Part shown: one piece after another, positions 40,167-53,143 of the stretch
Layout: each line of letters starts with the position of its first letter
Numbering within the stretch: position 1 is the first letter of the stretch
Assembly (NCBI GenBank): GCA_038380795.1
Contig: CM076260.1
Location: 81,257,843-81,321,842 of the forward strand
Origin: Pyrocephalus nanus
Lineage: Eukaryota > Chordata > Aves > Passeriformes > Tyrannidae
Length of the DNA stretch: 64,000 nucleotides
Direction of reading: 5' to 3'
Made by a program: the position numbers and the translations under genes
Notes under the pieces: model-generated
Databases searched by the model: none
What the model saw: the letters and a program-made list of their open reading frames with translations, nothing else
Told to the model about the DNA's origin: nothing

Positions 40167-40514
40167 TAATGCAAGATCAGAACTCTTTACTTTTTTATGT
40201 ACAAGGTTTTCCCTTTTATGAAACAGTTAGATGATCAGGTTTAAAAGTAGGTAGTATGGGAGTTTCTGGAGTTACCTGCTATGAATATATCATCCACTGC
40301 ATTTAACTTGTTTGTTTGTGAATGGACCGTGAAGCATACAAAGTTGCTATTCAGAACTGTTCACAAAATAATGACTGAATAACAGAATATGAAACTTCTA
40401 TCTGTGAAGATTTCACTGCAGCTTGTCTATTTGCAATATGTGGTTGGTCACTTGCAACACAAACCCTTGCTAAGCTTTTTCGGCTGACATAAATATTTCT
40501 GTTATAGTGCAAGT

Positions 40515-40520
40515 AATAAA
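40515..40520 (+). promoter_or_regulatory. Possible poly(A) signal AATAAA
   Basis: Canonical hexamer about 350 bases after the stop of the candidate terminal exon, with a GT-rich stretch some 30-40 bases later. AATAAA is frequent in AT-rich DNA, so its weight depends on the exon being real. Confidence 0.25.
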
Positions 40521-40557
40521 GAACTGAAGTTCTGCCTCTAAGGGCACTAAGCTCTTT

Positions 40558-40612
40558 GTGTTCATAGCACTATTTTAGTGTTCATAGCATTATTTTAGTG
40601 TTCATAGCATTA
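40558..40612 (+). repeat. 20-bp tandem repeat, about 2.75 copies
   Basis: The unit GTGTTCATAGCAYTATTTTA is repeated almost perfectly (one C/T difference between units). It sits just after the possible poly(A) signal at 40515. Confidence 0.92.
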
Positions 40613-40639
40613 AACCTATCAATTCCATGTCCTTCAAAA

Positions 40640-40700
40640 GATAATAATAACAATCATAATTATAATTATTACTACTACTACAACAACCACTAGTAGTAAT
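40640..40700. repeat. AT/trinucleotide-like low-complexity tract
   Basis: Impure ATA, AAT, ACT and ACA triplet runs. It looks like a degenerate microsatellite. Confidence 0.75.
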
Positions 40701-41379
40701 GGGATGGTTCTTGAATTTTGCCAAAAATATACATAGTCCCAGCACAAAAGGGTGGTAATTCTGGTATTCTGGTCTTCAGGGCTGTGCTGCTGAGGGCCAG
40801 TGTTATTTCACAGCTAAAGTGCTAAAGAAAGGTAAGGTGGAAATTTCTTTACAGTAACAATGCTTTGGGCTCATTTTGTCCTTTTTCTGTTACTCTTCTC
40901 ATTAGCAATCCTATGGGCCCACCACTCCACATTGCTGGCAGAGAACATGACACAGCAATTGTTTCATGCTTACCGCATATCCCTTCCTTAACCTTTAGTC
41001 CACAGGATGTTGCCTGGGGGAGATTCGTAGTCTACACAACCCTGCTCCTGAAACCAGGAGTGGTACTGGGAAGGGATATGCTTCCTACTTGCAAATGTTG
41101 AGAACTGTTAGATGATGGAGCTCAGTGTAGTTGTACATCAGTGAAGGTGTGCAGCTGACTATCCATAAAACATGAAGAATATGGTTTCTTTTAGTCATAA
41201 AATCAGTTATCAAAAATATGCAGGTCTACAGAAAATATTTGTGTAAGGTATTCATTTTGTGTACTGCTTGTGTTCCTCTCTTTCTTATGTCATTCACTGA
41301 AATTTTCCCTGAGATATAAATGTATTTTCTGCCATACTGACTTTGTAGAGATATCCTTGAATAAAGGTTTGGGTTGGCT

Positions 41380-41381
<2 letters not shown>
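40701..41381. other. Non-coding, unassigned
   Basis: No repeat family or coding potential is recognised. A 78-codon plus-strand frame at 40865-41101 has no domain. Confidence 0.6.

Positions 41382-41414
<33 letters not shown>
41382..41414 (+). repeat. Poly-T tract, 33 bases
   Basis: An uninterrupted run of 33 T. Read on the minus strand it could be a poly-A tail, but the following ~60 plus-strand bases lack TTTATT (an AATAAA on minus), so a retrocopied mRNA is not supported. It creates a spurious poly-Lys reading frame on the minus strand. Confidence 0.97.
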
Positions 41415-44400
41415 CCTGGAGGAGGACTGATCTAAAATATTGGGTTTTGCTTTATAGCTGAGAATCACCTCATATTCACAATCTATGGAGAAGAATGTTA
41501 CTGTCTTACATGGGGCCAGCAGCTGCTGGTTTACCAGGCCATGGTCCACTGAGGTGCCAGCAGGAATTCTGCAGAAACTGAGACCTTCACTGTCCCAGGG
41601 TGGAGGATGCAGAAGCACTACCACTGTGTTATGTGTTCAAATGCATGGAACAGATGGCTGGAGATACTCAGGACATTTGGGAAGAAAGGGACATCCTTTG
41701 GGTCAAGACAGTCCGTTCTCTATCACTGACTGAAACACAAGACAAAAATGAGGAAGTGTGTTCTACGTTTGCCAAATTCTATTTGATTAAATTGCTGTAC
41801 TTCTGTAAATTTTCTGCCATGTCATACTGATATTAACAAAATAATGCTTCATACATTGTCTTATGAAAATGAATCAACTACTTCCAAGGAAGGAAGAGTT
41901 CAAGCAATTTCCTGAACTGTTTTTGAGTGGCTGTTCTATGAAGTTACAATACCCTGCTGCGTGCTACATTACATTTTAAAGCATCAGGCAGACTAGAGTT
42001 TATATCTAATTGGAAATAAGGGCCAACGATATCCGGGTACAGGTTTCTTCAGTTGTATATACTTATATATACTTGTAGGGTCAAAGTGCAGCTGAGATGG
42101 AGAAGCAGTCCCACAGGTTATTTCTGCTATGCAGGCATGAGTCCTGCCTAAACATATGATTTAGTATGCAAAATGTTTGTTTGGTTTTTTTTTCTATCAG
42201 TACCTATTCAGATGCTAGTGAAGACCTTTGAGCAACTCCTTCACATTTTCTACTGGCTGAGCCATCAGTCTGACACAGTCTGTGTGCTATAGAATGTAAT
42301 TTTATGCCAGAATACCTATATTAAAATATGATTCTGGAACAATAGTGGATATACAGATGAGTAAGCTCACCAAGCACAGATTTCTCATCTCCATTTTTTC
42401 TCTTATTTTATGTTTTTTTTCCACATAGGAAATCATCAAAGATATATTTTTCCTGATTAACACATTCCTTCATCAACTATAATTGCAACCATTAAATTAG
42501 ATTGCCTCCTGTTAATCTTCCACTACTTCAATCCTATTATGCAGAGAAATAATGTAAACTGTCAGAGTGAGAGGATGCAAGTGCCAATCTTGAAACTAAA
42601 GAAAATATTGTTTTAATAAAAAGCCTTTCCATCACAGTGAACCTTAAAGCAATATGAGATGGCATTTTCTGAAACCACAAGAAATATGCATAAAAAATTA
42701 GAAATATTTTCATTAACAGGAAGAAATAAACATCATATCAAAGCTGATGGCATTCTCGCATGCATCATTTGTATAGCTCAACAGACAGCATAGAATTAAA
42801 GGGACCCTCAGGCAAGGAACTGAAGAAGCAAATAGGAGCACTTGAAGTCTTAATTTATATCTCAATATAAAGTTTATAAGGCTAGATAAAAAAGTAGGTA
42901 CTGGAAACATTAAGCCTCAACAGTCTAGCCAGTCTGATTAATATGTCTCTGAACAGAACTTACATTACCACAGTCCAGGAAAGACACAGCTGGGTTTAAA
43001 ATGCACAGCTGCCAGTTTGGCACATAATGGAGGTGGAATACTTCCTCTAGAGCTAACTTATGCTGAAATACCATATTAATCTTGCAGTGAGTTTTAAGGA
43101 TCTCATGATCTGAGTGAACATATTTGCTTTTGCAGTACTGAAACAGTCTATACATCCTCTTTTAACTTTTTAAAGAATGTATCAAAGATTGATTAGAGCT
43201 TCAGTATGTTCAGAAAAATACTGCATTTTTAAAAGTTAAAATAAATTATAGACTGTCCCTCATTTTCTAGTGTATAGATAAAACCAGTGACTGAATAACT
43301 GATCTTCAGTGCCACTGTAGTACATGGTCAATGAATTATTTTTTGATATCTGAGATAGTAAGGGAAAAATGCTTATTATCAGAATAAGTGGAATTATGTT
43401 AGCTTTGATATGAAGAGTAAAATAATCATATTTAGAGACATCTACAGCTTGCTTATTATCTTAATTTCTGTGGTGAATTGGGAACACTGTCATTGTTGGA
43501 TCTTAAGAAATGGTTGTTCATTCAGAAAACATATGACTGGAGTGTCAAAAGAAAAAGAAAAAAAGAAAAAAGAACCAATAGAGTATTTCCATAAATCCCT
43601 AGCTCATTCATTTTCATTCCAAGGTTTCTCCATCAGTTTTTCACAGGATAATTTTTTTTTCCTATAGGTTATCATGAAGATATTCTCAGAATTCATTCAA
43701 GTTCCCATTTGTAACTATTATTATTACAATAAATACTTTCCCTGCAACAACAAAGCTTCTCTTGGTATTTTTTTTTCAGGCTTATTCAGGCTATTTCTAC
43801 CTTTGCAGTCCTTCTTTCCTTGGTGCAGCAACCTGGCAGTCCTCCAGCTGTGGCTAGCAGGGATTAGCTGCTGTCCTCAATCAGGACAATTATTTCTGTT
43901 TACAAAGGGGTTGAAAGCTGCTTAAATATACAATGTGTTTTTATGACCTTACTTTTCTGGAATTAGTCACCCTCAGCCCATTCTGCTGCTAAAAGCAGGG
44001 GGCAAAATTTACTCAGTGCTCCTGAATTTAGGAGAGGCCACGTTTCAAAGGAGGAGATCCTTGAGTCTTCAGCAGGGACACCTGGGAGACCAGGTCTCTT
44101 GCTCTACTGTTTGGGCTAACCTTGCCAGCCAAGGATGTAGAGATTGAACTCGTGCCTGTCCTCTGCTGTGTGAGGTTTTGATCATAGGCATCTCTAGCTG
44201 ATTGTGAACAAAACTTTCGTGATGTAAAATGTGACTGACAGCATGAGGAAAGGATACTCACTGTGTTACCAGTGGGTGCAGGAATGACTTTAGGGATGAA
44301 AAGTAGCTTCTCCATGGAGATCTGTCCATTACAGATTGTATTATATGATGGCATGCACTCAAACGTAAGGAAAGAGAAAACTGGAAAATGGTAAGCACAG

Positions 44401-47400
44401 CAAAGAGGGATTGGTGGGTGACAAGAAAAAGAGGCAAGAAAAGAAACACTGAAATGCAAGGCAAATGCGGAAGTGCCCATGGGGAAGGAAGGATGAAAAG
44501 AAATAAGAGAAGAAAGCTGCACAAAGATGATGAAGGAAACTAAAGTGAAAATAAGCAAAGTGATTCAGAGAACAAGAAAGTGTGAAAAAGTCAGAGTAAG
44601 TTAGAGCAGTCACTGGAAAGAGACATAAGGAAACTAACCACCTGTGCTCCTGTTGGGGGGGTGATGAGGGGAGCTGGCACATTTGCCACAGTCACCACCC
44701 AGCAAGCCCATAGATCAGGCACAACAACCTGCTTTTCCAGGTACATCCTTAGACCTTTATCCTTCTACCCTAAGCTGACATAATAAAAAGTGAAAGTACT
44801 GCCTGAAGTACACAAGCAAGTCAGTCCCTGCTGAGCTCCTTCTGTGCCTATGAATGTGATCCGTCACACAGGGAAAGGCCAGTTGGCACCAGTGGGGTGA
44901 GGCACCACTGACATCCGAGGAGACAATCCACTACCCCTAGTGCTGCCCTCAGACGACTTGCCTTTCTTACTCAATTTTCCATTACACTGTCACTCTGTCA
45001 GTGGCAATATCTGTGTAGCACATAGATTTTTGACTGATGAGAAAAGTCTTGTCAGAAGCAGATAAGGCATTTTTGGTGCAGAAATTCTCATTCTGTGTCC
45101 TTGTCTCTGTCTGTCATATCTCTATATGAGATATATTTCTAAACTATCTACTTTGGGATCTAAGCAAAAGGTCTATTCTTAATACTATGAAATATTTTCT
45201 AAATCAGTTTATGTGTATGCTGGAATGTGGAATAAGAAGACTAATTAAATCACAATTTTCTCATCATTTTCATGATAAAAGTTATTATATATTTACAATC
45301 TAATTACAGGGCAGTTTAATGATAATTGAAAAGTTATGAGTCCATTGTAGAGTGAAACATTGTGGGGAATCACTATTTTGTACAATTTGTCCATCATTAT
45401 TTGTCTAAAAAATACAATTATGAAATTACTTGTATGATATTCTCAAAAACATTTTGCTAAAAGGAGCTATATTTTTCAGATTTGAAATAGTGTTTGAGTG
45501 CTTTCTCTCATCCCCAAACCTTTATATTCAGTCATCCATCTACAAACCATGAAAAGTCTTCTGGTGGACAGACAGCTCTTCATCACATCCTCAGGTGCTT
45601 TTTGAGATAAGATGGAAATGGAACATAGAAGAGCATCTGTATTTTGGGTGATAAGGTGATAAAATACAGTGACACAGTGATTAATAGTATGTCCAAGATA
45701 TACACAGAGTAATTTTTCTTTGTTTCTGTAAAAGAAATGGAGCTTTGCACTTGAGGCTAAGCTTCAGACTGTTAATTGGGAATTGTCAGAATGAGATGCA
45801 AGTGCAGTAAGATTACACAGCTGAAGCAGAATAAAACTTTTCCAAACAATGGGTAACTGCATACCATTTACATATTATGATTTGCATTAAATTTCAAGCA
45901 TTTTGAATAGCAGTGATCTTCATGGTCACAGTATCCGAGAGAGAACTGTGATCTACTGGAGAAACATTGCAGGTAAAGTGTAGATAGCAACTCTGTTATT
46001 TCTTCACTTGATACATCTTTTTTACCTACCTCACACTATTTCAGCTCAGCCTGTTTTGGAGTGAGGGCTAAGACCTGGCTCTCATTGGCCTTACTTCATG
46101 TTGGGAAAGACAGAGCTGATCCTGAGGCTATTCTGGTCTACATGCAAACTGTAAATTTGGGAGATCCCTTTGAACCATTGTTTTGCAATGGTAAATCAAT
46201 GTGAATATGTGGCAGAGACCCATTTTGTCAATAAAAGATCAAAAAGGTCCCAGATGAAGCCAGGATTCAGTCTAATTTCTACTTATGGATGTTGAAAAGC
46301 AGAATGTAAAGCATCACCAGTGCCCATCAGTGACCATGCCAAACCTCAACTAGGAATGAGCCCTGCACACCCAAGCAGCATGTCCTGCTCCCTAAAGAAG
46401 TGCCAACAGGTTTCAAAATAATGGCACTGGTGGTGAGCGGACTACAGCATGTTTTTCTATTACGTTGTTACCCACAAGGGAGGGACTAATGATGTTGTTG
46501 CTTCTGTTGGCAACATTATTCTTTGAACTGATCTTGGGACACACGCCAAAAGGGCTTTCATGGCACTTCACCCTTCTCTGTGATGCTGAAATGAAACTGT
46601 AGGGTGCTTCCTGGACTGCAGCAACTTCTTTTAGGCATCAAAACAGAGAAATCTAAACCACACAGTGCAAAATATTTTTTACAATGTAAATGCCTTTGCT
46701 TAAAAAAAACACCAAATTAGCTGAATCCTTTCTATTCTTCTTTTTGAAGCCATGGAAAGGGAAAGACTGAAAAGAAGCACTGACAAATCACTTATTTCAA
46801 AACTGGAAAGAAAATTTTTAAGTGTTCAGAAAATTTGTCCACAGAGCTATTTTAAAATTAAAAACAGAGTGATGACATCTTGGAATGAATGCCTAGAGAA
46901 TTAGAAAGCACAGGGTAAATTAGTTTCAGATGGATGACAGACATATTAAAAAAAAAATCTTAAGTGAGTTAGAAATCTAAATCTTCCTGTCAGTCATGAC
47001 TAAAGGCACTTAGAGAGACTGTTTTTATCAAAGTGTGACTTGGGCTCCTGAGTCACAAACTTCCTTTGAAAACTGTTTAAATATAAGACAGTTTTCTTTA
47101 AAAAGTGGAAATATGAGAAATTTTAGATAGGCTTCGATGGGGGAGGTTTGCGAGGATATTTGCTGAGTATTGTTGAGATGAGACTTCAGGAAAATAGAGT
47201 TCTTGGAAACCTCAAGACTCAGTTAAAGGTTCTCAGGCTGCTTACTGACACTTCTGTTGCTCATTTCCCCAAATGAGCAGCAGTAGAGGCAACAGGAGCA
47301 GTGAAAATATGATGGTCATTAGCAAAAGGAGATCATTTTTAGCTTTCAATAGTAAGCAATAAGGTAAGAAATATTTTTGCTCAGAATTTCAAGCTAAATA

Positions 47401-50400
47401 TAGCAATCTATCCTATAATATTCCCAAAGAAAAGGATATTGACAGAAGAATTAGTATTACTGATGCTAAAACCTGTGTGGGCATCTTGCAACAATCACAA
47501 ACATTTCCATTTAATCTTCCTGTAGGAAGTGCTGTGTGCATTCTGGTTTCTCATCCATCTTTGTACTCCATGTGCTCTGATTTCCAACATGGAGAACAAG
47601 ATGGTTTCAGTTTATTTATTTAATTTAGTTACTAAAGAATGAGTTATTCTCCAGGTTCGAGAGATATTGATGTATTTTCACATTGTACAGTTTAAGAACA
47701 TTTGTTCACAAATTGCAAACTCTGTTACCTCTCTGTTTGCCAACACTTTATTTCCCAAATCTGTAGATTTTATGGCAGCCTTGTGATACAAATTTGGGAT
47801 AAGGATTGCTCTGATCCCAGTATTACAGGTACACAGTCTGAACAGTGTTAGAATTATTTATTAGGACTGTACAAATACTAATATCCTTCACAAAAGCCAA
47901 AGAAATTTAACCTTTCTTTATAAACTTATATTCCTTATATACAGCAGAACTTTTGCATGGCATGTATTTACGGTCAACACACTATGGTAACATCTCTGAC
48001 GAAACATGAATCTTTGGTATTAGTTTGAGAATATTTGTGTAAGAATTAGACAATCACTGCACTAGGAGCAATTGGATTTCCGATGTTATGAGGTTGACAG
48101 TTCCAGTAACCTACAACCTGTATGTGTGATTCAACACTCTAGATGGGTTTTTTCAAGATTTATTTGGAGCATCTATATGCTTTCTGTGAGCATCAGGGTC
48201 CTGATCTAGCTGCTATTAAGACATGAAAAAGTATCATATTAAAATATATTTAAGGAGATGCTATCAGAATCTTTGTGACCAGTTTTTAAGCTTGGGTCTC
48301 TGATCAATACTGACAATTTTTTTCTCAGTATTTTGATAGGAATTCAATGAACAGGTTATTTTCAGGAAGCCATGTTATAACCAGGGAAACTATAAGACTA
48401 TTTTACATAAACAAACGTGAATAATCTGTTTACACCAAATACAGAATATCACAAAATAAGCTTGACTGATTTTTAGGCAGACATTTTCAATAAAACCAGC
48501 CACCCACAGACATATTTAATCACCTTAGTAAAGAGGATTTGATTTTCTATGGCAACTGAACATCTGCCATCTCCAGTAACTTCCCAGATACTTTGAATTT
48601 TTTGTTCCAAAAAGGATGTCCACAGCACCCTTTGAGTGATTATTTGATGTTCCATCTGGTCCAGGAGTGCTACCATATTTGTACAACTCAGATTTTTTAG
48701 ATGCAAATTTGTAAGCAATGTTGTTTACTTTTGAGTGCCTAAGCCCCATCAGCCTCACTGGGCTTAAGATACATTTAGGTTAGGACACGTGCTCTCCTGG
48801 ATATGACTGCTTTCTCAGTCAGAATGTATGCTAATAAAAGTAAAATTTTACATCTCTTTTGAAAGGATCAATCTGATTTTTTTTTTTCCCCTCTGAGCCT
48901 TTGAAATGCAAAATAACCTGTCTTTCTGTAGCATTTTGCATAACAACATGAAATGAGTAGCCTTAGTGGGCTATGTAGTTTGAATTAGATGATCCTCTCA
49001 TTCAGACACAACCAGGCTGTTACTACCTGCTCCTGGAGTAGGTTTCCATAAAGCAAAGTAGCTCCAAATTAATGTGACCTGAAGGTCTTCTCCCTGTCAT
49101 TCATGCCCAGGGACACTTCCATAGGGTGGTTGTTCCTGTGGCTGCGAGTAACGATGTTCTGAGAGCCCCAGGGAGGCTACTGGAGTTACATCTGCACTTC
49201 TGGGCGAAGCTGGGTTAGTGTTAATCCTACCTCCTTACCACATCTAAAATGTACATGTTGTCTCTTTGCTTAGATGCATGTGTAAATATCTTCATTAGAT
49301 ACTGTCAGAAAGGGATAATCAATCAGTCCTGGCAATTTTAGATTAATAAATCGATTTTTATTTGATGAGCTAATTTCAATTTTGATAATGAATACTTCAA
49401 TAACATGAAATAACAATAGAAAAAGAGCAGAAAGAGCTTCTGAACAGTAAAACCCTAGAAAATGCAGATGTGATATAGAAATGAAAGCTGTTGCACAGCT
49501 TTCCTAACTGGCAGGTGTTATCACAGGCTTTAATAATTTTATTTTACTAAAATGTCTACTTTTATGTGCAGTTGATTAGATGAGGAGGAAAGCACATTTA
49601 CTGATTTTTCAAGTCAGGCATTTGATTTTAGAAAGCCAGAAAGTGCAAAAAATTCAGAAATTTTGTTGTCTAACTTTGGTATTATAGGGTGATGACCAGC
49701 AATTTCATTTGGTGGCCTAGGCATGAAAACCTTCTTGAACTGTTAGAGGAATTCAGATGCAGCACAGAATGAACTACTCTTATCACCTGAAAAAAATTAG
49801 CATGCTTCAAAATCACTAAGTTTTGTTTATTTCTAAATTTTATGAGACTTTTGTTTTTCATATTAAAAATTGTTTTATAGCTGTGGTGTCCCACCCTAAG
49901 AGGAAGGGAGAACGCAGGATTCATAGGTGTCTGTGGTCAAAAAGAAATGACAAAAGTCAGAGGGTCCTCAAAAACTTACAAAGTCTTATTAGTGAATTAC
50001 ACATTTGGCATGGAAATTGGTATGTTAGTTCAATTTCTAGTATATCTTCACATGGCAGTGGATACCTCTGTATGGCCCCCTTTTCCAGCCACATCCTGCT
50101 TTTTCTCACAGTGTGTTCTCACCAACAGTCCTTGACTGACTCTGTGGTTGTTTGGCTATTGGTGTTTCAGGCACACATTGGGTCCTTTATCCTCAGGGCT
50201 TCTTGTGATAGGAAAGACAAATTCCAAATAAAATTTTGATATTTATTAACACTGAATCCATGTTCTATTTACAGATATATTGCTTCTTTGCAGCACGAAT
50301 TGAATTAAACATCATGATGCACTGCATCATAACAAGAATTCATACTGACTCCAAATCACGAATGACTGACATAAACTAAACATTTTTCTTACAAGTCAGC

Positions 50401-52164
50401 ATTCTTCTAAACTTGTACATTCTTACTGGATTCAGTGCTCAGGTCTTATTAGTGCAAAATGGAAAAGAGTCAATTTTGCTTCATTTAAAATTTGTTGCAA
50501 ATGATTAATTCATGTTTCCATGTCAGAATCTCAAAAAGTGCTCTACCAGAAGTGTGCATTACTTTGATATTGCATGGACAAATTTTGCCCTTGGGTATGA
50601 ATTTTTACTTTCATGTGTAAGACAAGAATTGGACTTACAATTTACAATTAAGCAAAGCAAAGACAAAAAGTTAAATTTCTAGCTTGATATAGAGAGACAT
50701 GAAGCAATTTTATTTTGAGCCAAATCAAGCATGCTTAATTCAAAATGTAATGCTGCCTTTTTCAAGATCAAAAAGCCTAGATTTTAGAGACATTTATGTT
50801 CTGTTTTTATGACATGTCTTAGTACTTCAGTCTGCTGGAAATCTGTAACTCTGCTCTCTGTTGGGAAAGTTTCAAGCTGCTTCATGGATATCAAGTCTTA
50901 ATGGCTAAATTTGAATATAACCTACAGCAGGTATTTCACAGTTTCTTTTGGTGACAGTTTTTCACATGTGTATGGTCACAGTATCTGGGAATTAATAGCT
51001 TATTTATGACCATGTTAAGTGCCGGGCTGCAAAGCTGCTGGGTCAATGATCTCTTCCTACATGATTTTACATTTGTTATACTTTATGTTTTTTTACCATA
51101 TACATTCATTTTACAGTACTTCGTAAAAGGCAGAAAACATTTCTCTGGAGAGGGTTGCATGCATTGCATTGAAAGAGGATTGACCCTTCAGGAAAGAGTA
51201 TACTGTAACAAGTTGAAAAAATGATGTGTAAATATTAAGAAGAGGCTGAATTAAGATTTCAGCCTTAGTGGAGAACAACAGGGTCAGATAACAAAAGCTG
51301 AAGGGAATACATATGCACACACAGCCCCATCCTTCAGCTCTGACGCACATCCACACATGGACATGTCCACAACCCGAATCAATATAAAGCACTCAAATGT
51401 ATAGAAGTGCCCAAACCAGGAAATGAACTTCAGGTGCATATATCACAGTTTTCAAAATATTATTAATATTTTTAAATTTTTATATTTTGTATTTTTTGAC
51501 CCATTTATTCAACACACAGGATGCTATTTGCTCCTGGGAAAACCAAACTTGCCTGATAAAAGAGGATTTTTCTGCAGAAATTGGAAGATATATAATGAAT
51601 GTGTCGAGGAATTACAGGATAGATATAGGATGATGATTTCTGCCATGGACCTTTTTGTGTACTAGACTAGACTATGTTGGTATCTTCGGTCTGCCTGCAC
51701 AGATGAAGAATAGGTTAATGACAATGTATAATAGTCATTGTCTTTGAATTTGCTTTTGGGTTGGTTTTTTTTGTGTTGGTGTAGTGGTATAGTATAGTGA
51801 TGACATACAAGTGGGAAAACATACACAGTTACATCACTTTGCAGTATATCGTAAGAAATACTACTTTTTGTGGGTGACTCATAAGTCAGCAAGTGAGTGA
51901 CTGACAAATTTAATGAGAGAAATACAATGATGTCCTGTTTTCTCAGAATTAAAGGAATTTCTATGATTATTAATAAAAGTGTCCTTATGCCAGGTATTAA
52001 CAGTGACTGTTGACGATTCAGCGAAGTGTAAAAGTGATACACTCACTACCTCACCACTTTCATAATCATTATCAGAACCAGTATAAGATATTACTGGAGA
52101 TCAATAATTCAAACAGTATCTGCCAAATACAGCTATATTCTATAATATACAAAATAGGGGGATA
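41415..52164. other. Non-coding, unassigned
   Basis: A long, mostly unique AT-rich stretch. A purine-rich plus strand at about 44200-44680 leaves several minus-strand frames open at once (up to 176 codons at 44028-44558). A 138-codon plus frame at 49823-50239 is unrecognised. A short palindromic ATATCTC/GAGATAT lies near 45117-45136. No RNA gene or repeat family is identified. Confidence 0.55.
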
Positions 52165-52330
52165 ATCACTGCCCTGGTTCTGCTGGCCTCACTATTTCTA
52201 GTACAAGCCAGGATATCATTGGCCTTCTTGGCCACACTGATGACTCATGTTCACTGTGTTCCACAGTTCCCTGTAGGACTATACCATCAGCTATTTCTAC
52301 TGAATAATAGCTTCTCTCACACAGTCCTTT
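52165..52330 (-). mobile_element. CR1 internal fragment, minus strand
   Basis: The plus strand reads the reverse complement of a familiar CR1 internal segment: 'GCCAGGATATCATTGGCCTT' followed by CTTGGCCACACTGATGACTC and a diverged continuation. Only this internal block is present, without a 3' end. The 52315-52330 border is approximate. Confidence 0.75.
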
Positions 52331-53009
52331 GTTTCATTTCTCTGCTATATGCAGTTGTGTAAAGATATATCTGAACATTTATTTTAATAATGCTTGCTTT
52401 AATTTAAATGTGATAGTACAGTTTTATTACTTCTGATCTATCCAGTTAGCTAGAAGGCTTTCCTGCATGTTGAGCTGATCTCTTATTTCTCCTCTCCTGG
52501 TAATGCTCCTATATTTAAACTCAGTTGTCCTCATAAAAATCAGGCTTGAGATCTCCATCAGCTTTGTATCACATGCTGAAAATGAACAAGCAAACAAATG
52601 AATAGACATAATGCTCAGTTTTCAAGTACAGTTCTAGGTTTTTTGAACGTTCCTAGATGTCTTCAAATTGGAATGTTCTCTATTTTTCTGTGTTTTTTCC
52701 CTCCTGCTTCAAGATAAAGTTTCTGTGATAGGGAAGGAGAAGGACAGTGACAAGGAAGCAGAGGGACAGTACTTTGCTTAGGAAAAGGAAAGATGTTTCA
52801 CAGTCACAGCGTCTCAGAGCTGATGTTCTCCCTTGGTATGGCATTCAAAGGAGCAAGCACAGTTTAATCATTCCACCAACAAAGGTAGCTTTGCCCAAGT
52901 GTATCTTAACAGACTGGAGTATGAGAGGGAAGAGAGAGTTTTCTTCTGTACAAATTTTTCCTTCTCATTTCTACAGTAGTGTAGAACTCTTTTGACAAGT
53001 ACACTAATA
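52331..53009. other. Non-coding, unassigned
   Basis: Unique sequence between two minus-strand CR1 fragments. It is too long and dissimilar to be CR1. No coding potential is recognised. Confidence 0.55.
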
Positions 53010-53143
53010 GAGAAGCTTGGGTTGGTACAGACCTCAGGTAGTCATCTCATCCCACACTGGACTCTTCAGACTCAGGTCATATTGATAGGGGATTAATTAA
53101 TGTGAGATTTAATATCTCCAAGGAAGGAAATTCCATAGCCCCT
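53010..53143 (-). mobile_element. CR1 fragment near 3' end, minus strand
   Basis: The plus strand reads a reversed CR1 region: AGCTTGGGTTGGTACAGACC, CTCAGGTAGTCATCTCATCC, then ATATCTCCAAGGAAGGAAAT. For a single minus-strand CR1 the 3' end should lie at lower coordinates than the internal block. Here the 3'-type block is at higher coordinates than 52165-52330, so these are probably two separate insertions. Confidence 0.7.

Noticed and set aside
41226..41624. 132-codon minus-strand frame with a poly-Lys run
   Set aside because: The Lys run is the translated 33-T tract. The flanking residues show no domain.
44028..44558. 176-codon open frame on the minus strand, the longest in the window
   Set aside because: The plus strand here is purine-rich (AAG/GAA runs), so stops are rare on the minus strand and several frames are open at once. 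The peptide is Ser/Phe/Leu-rich with no domain.
49823..50239. 138-codon plus-strand frame ending near an AATAAA
   Set aside because: A frame of this length is expected about once by chance in 64 kb at this base composition (rough estimate). The peptide has no recognisable domain and an overlapping second frame is also open.
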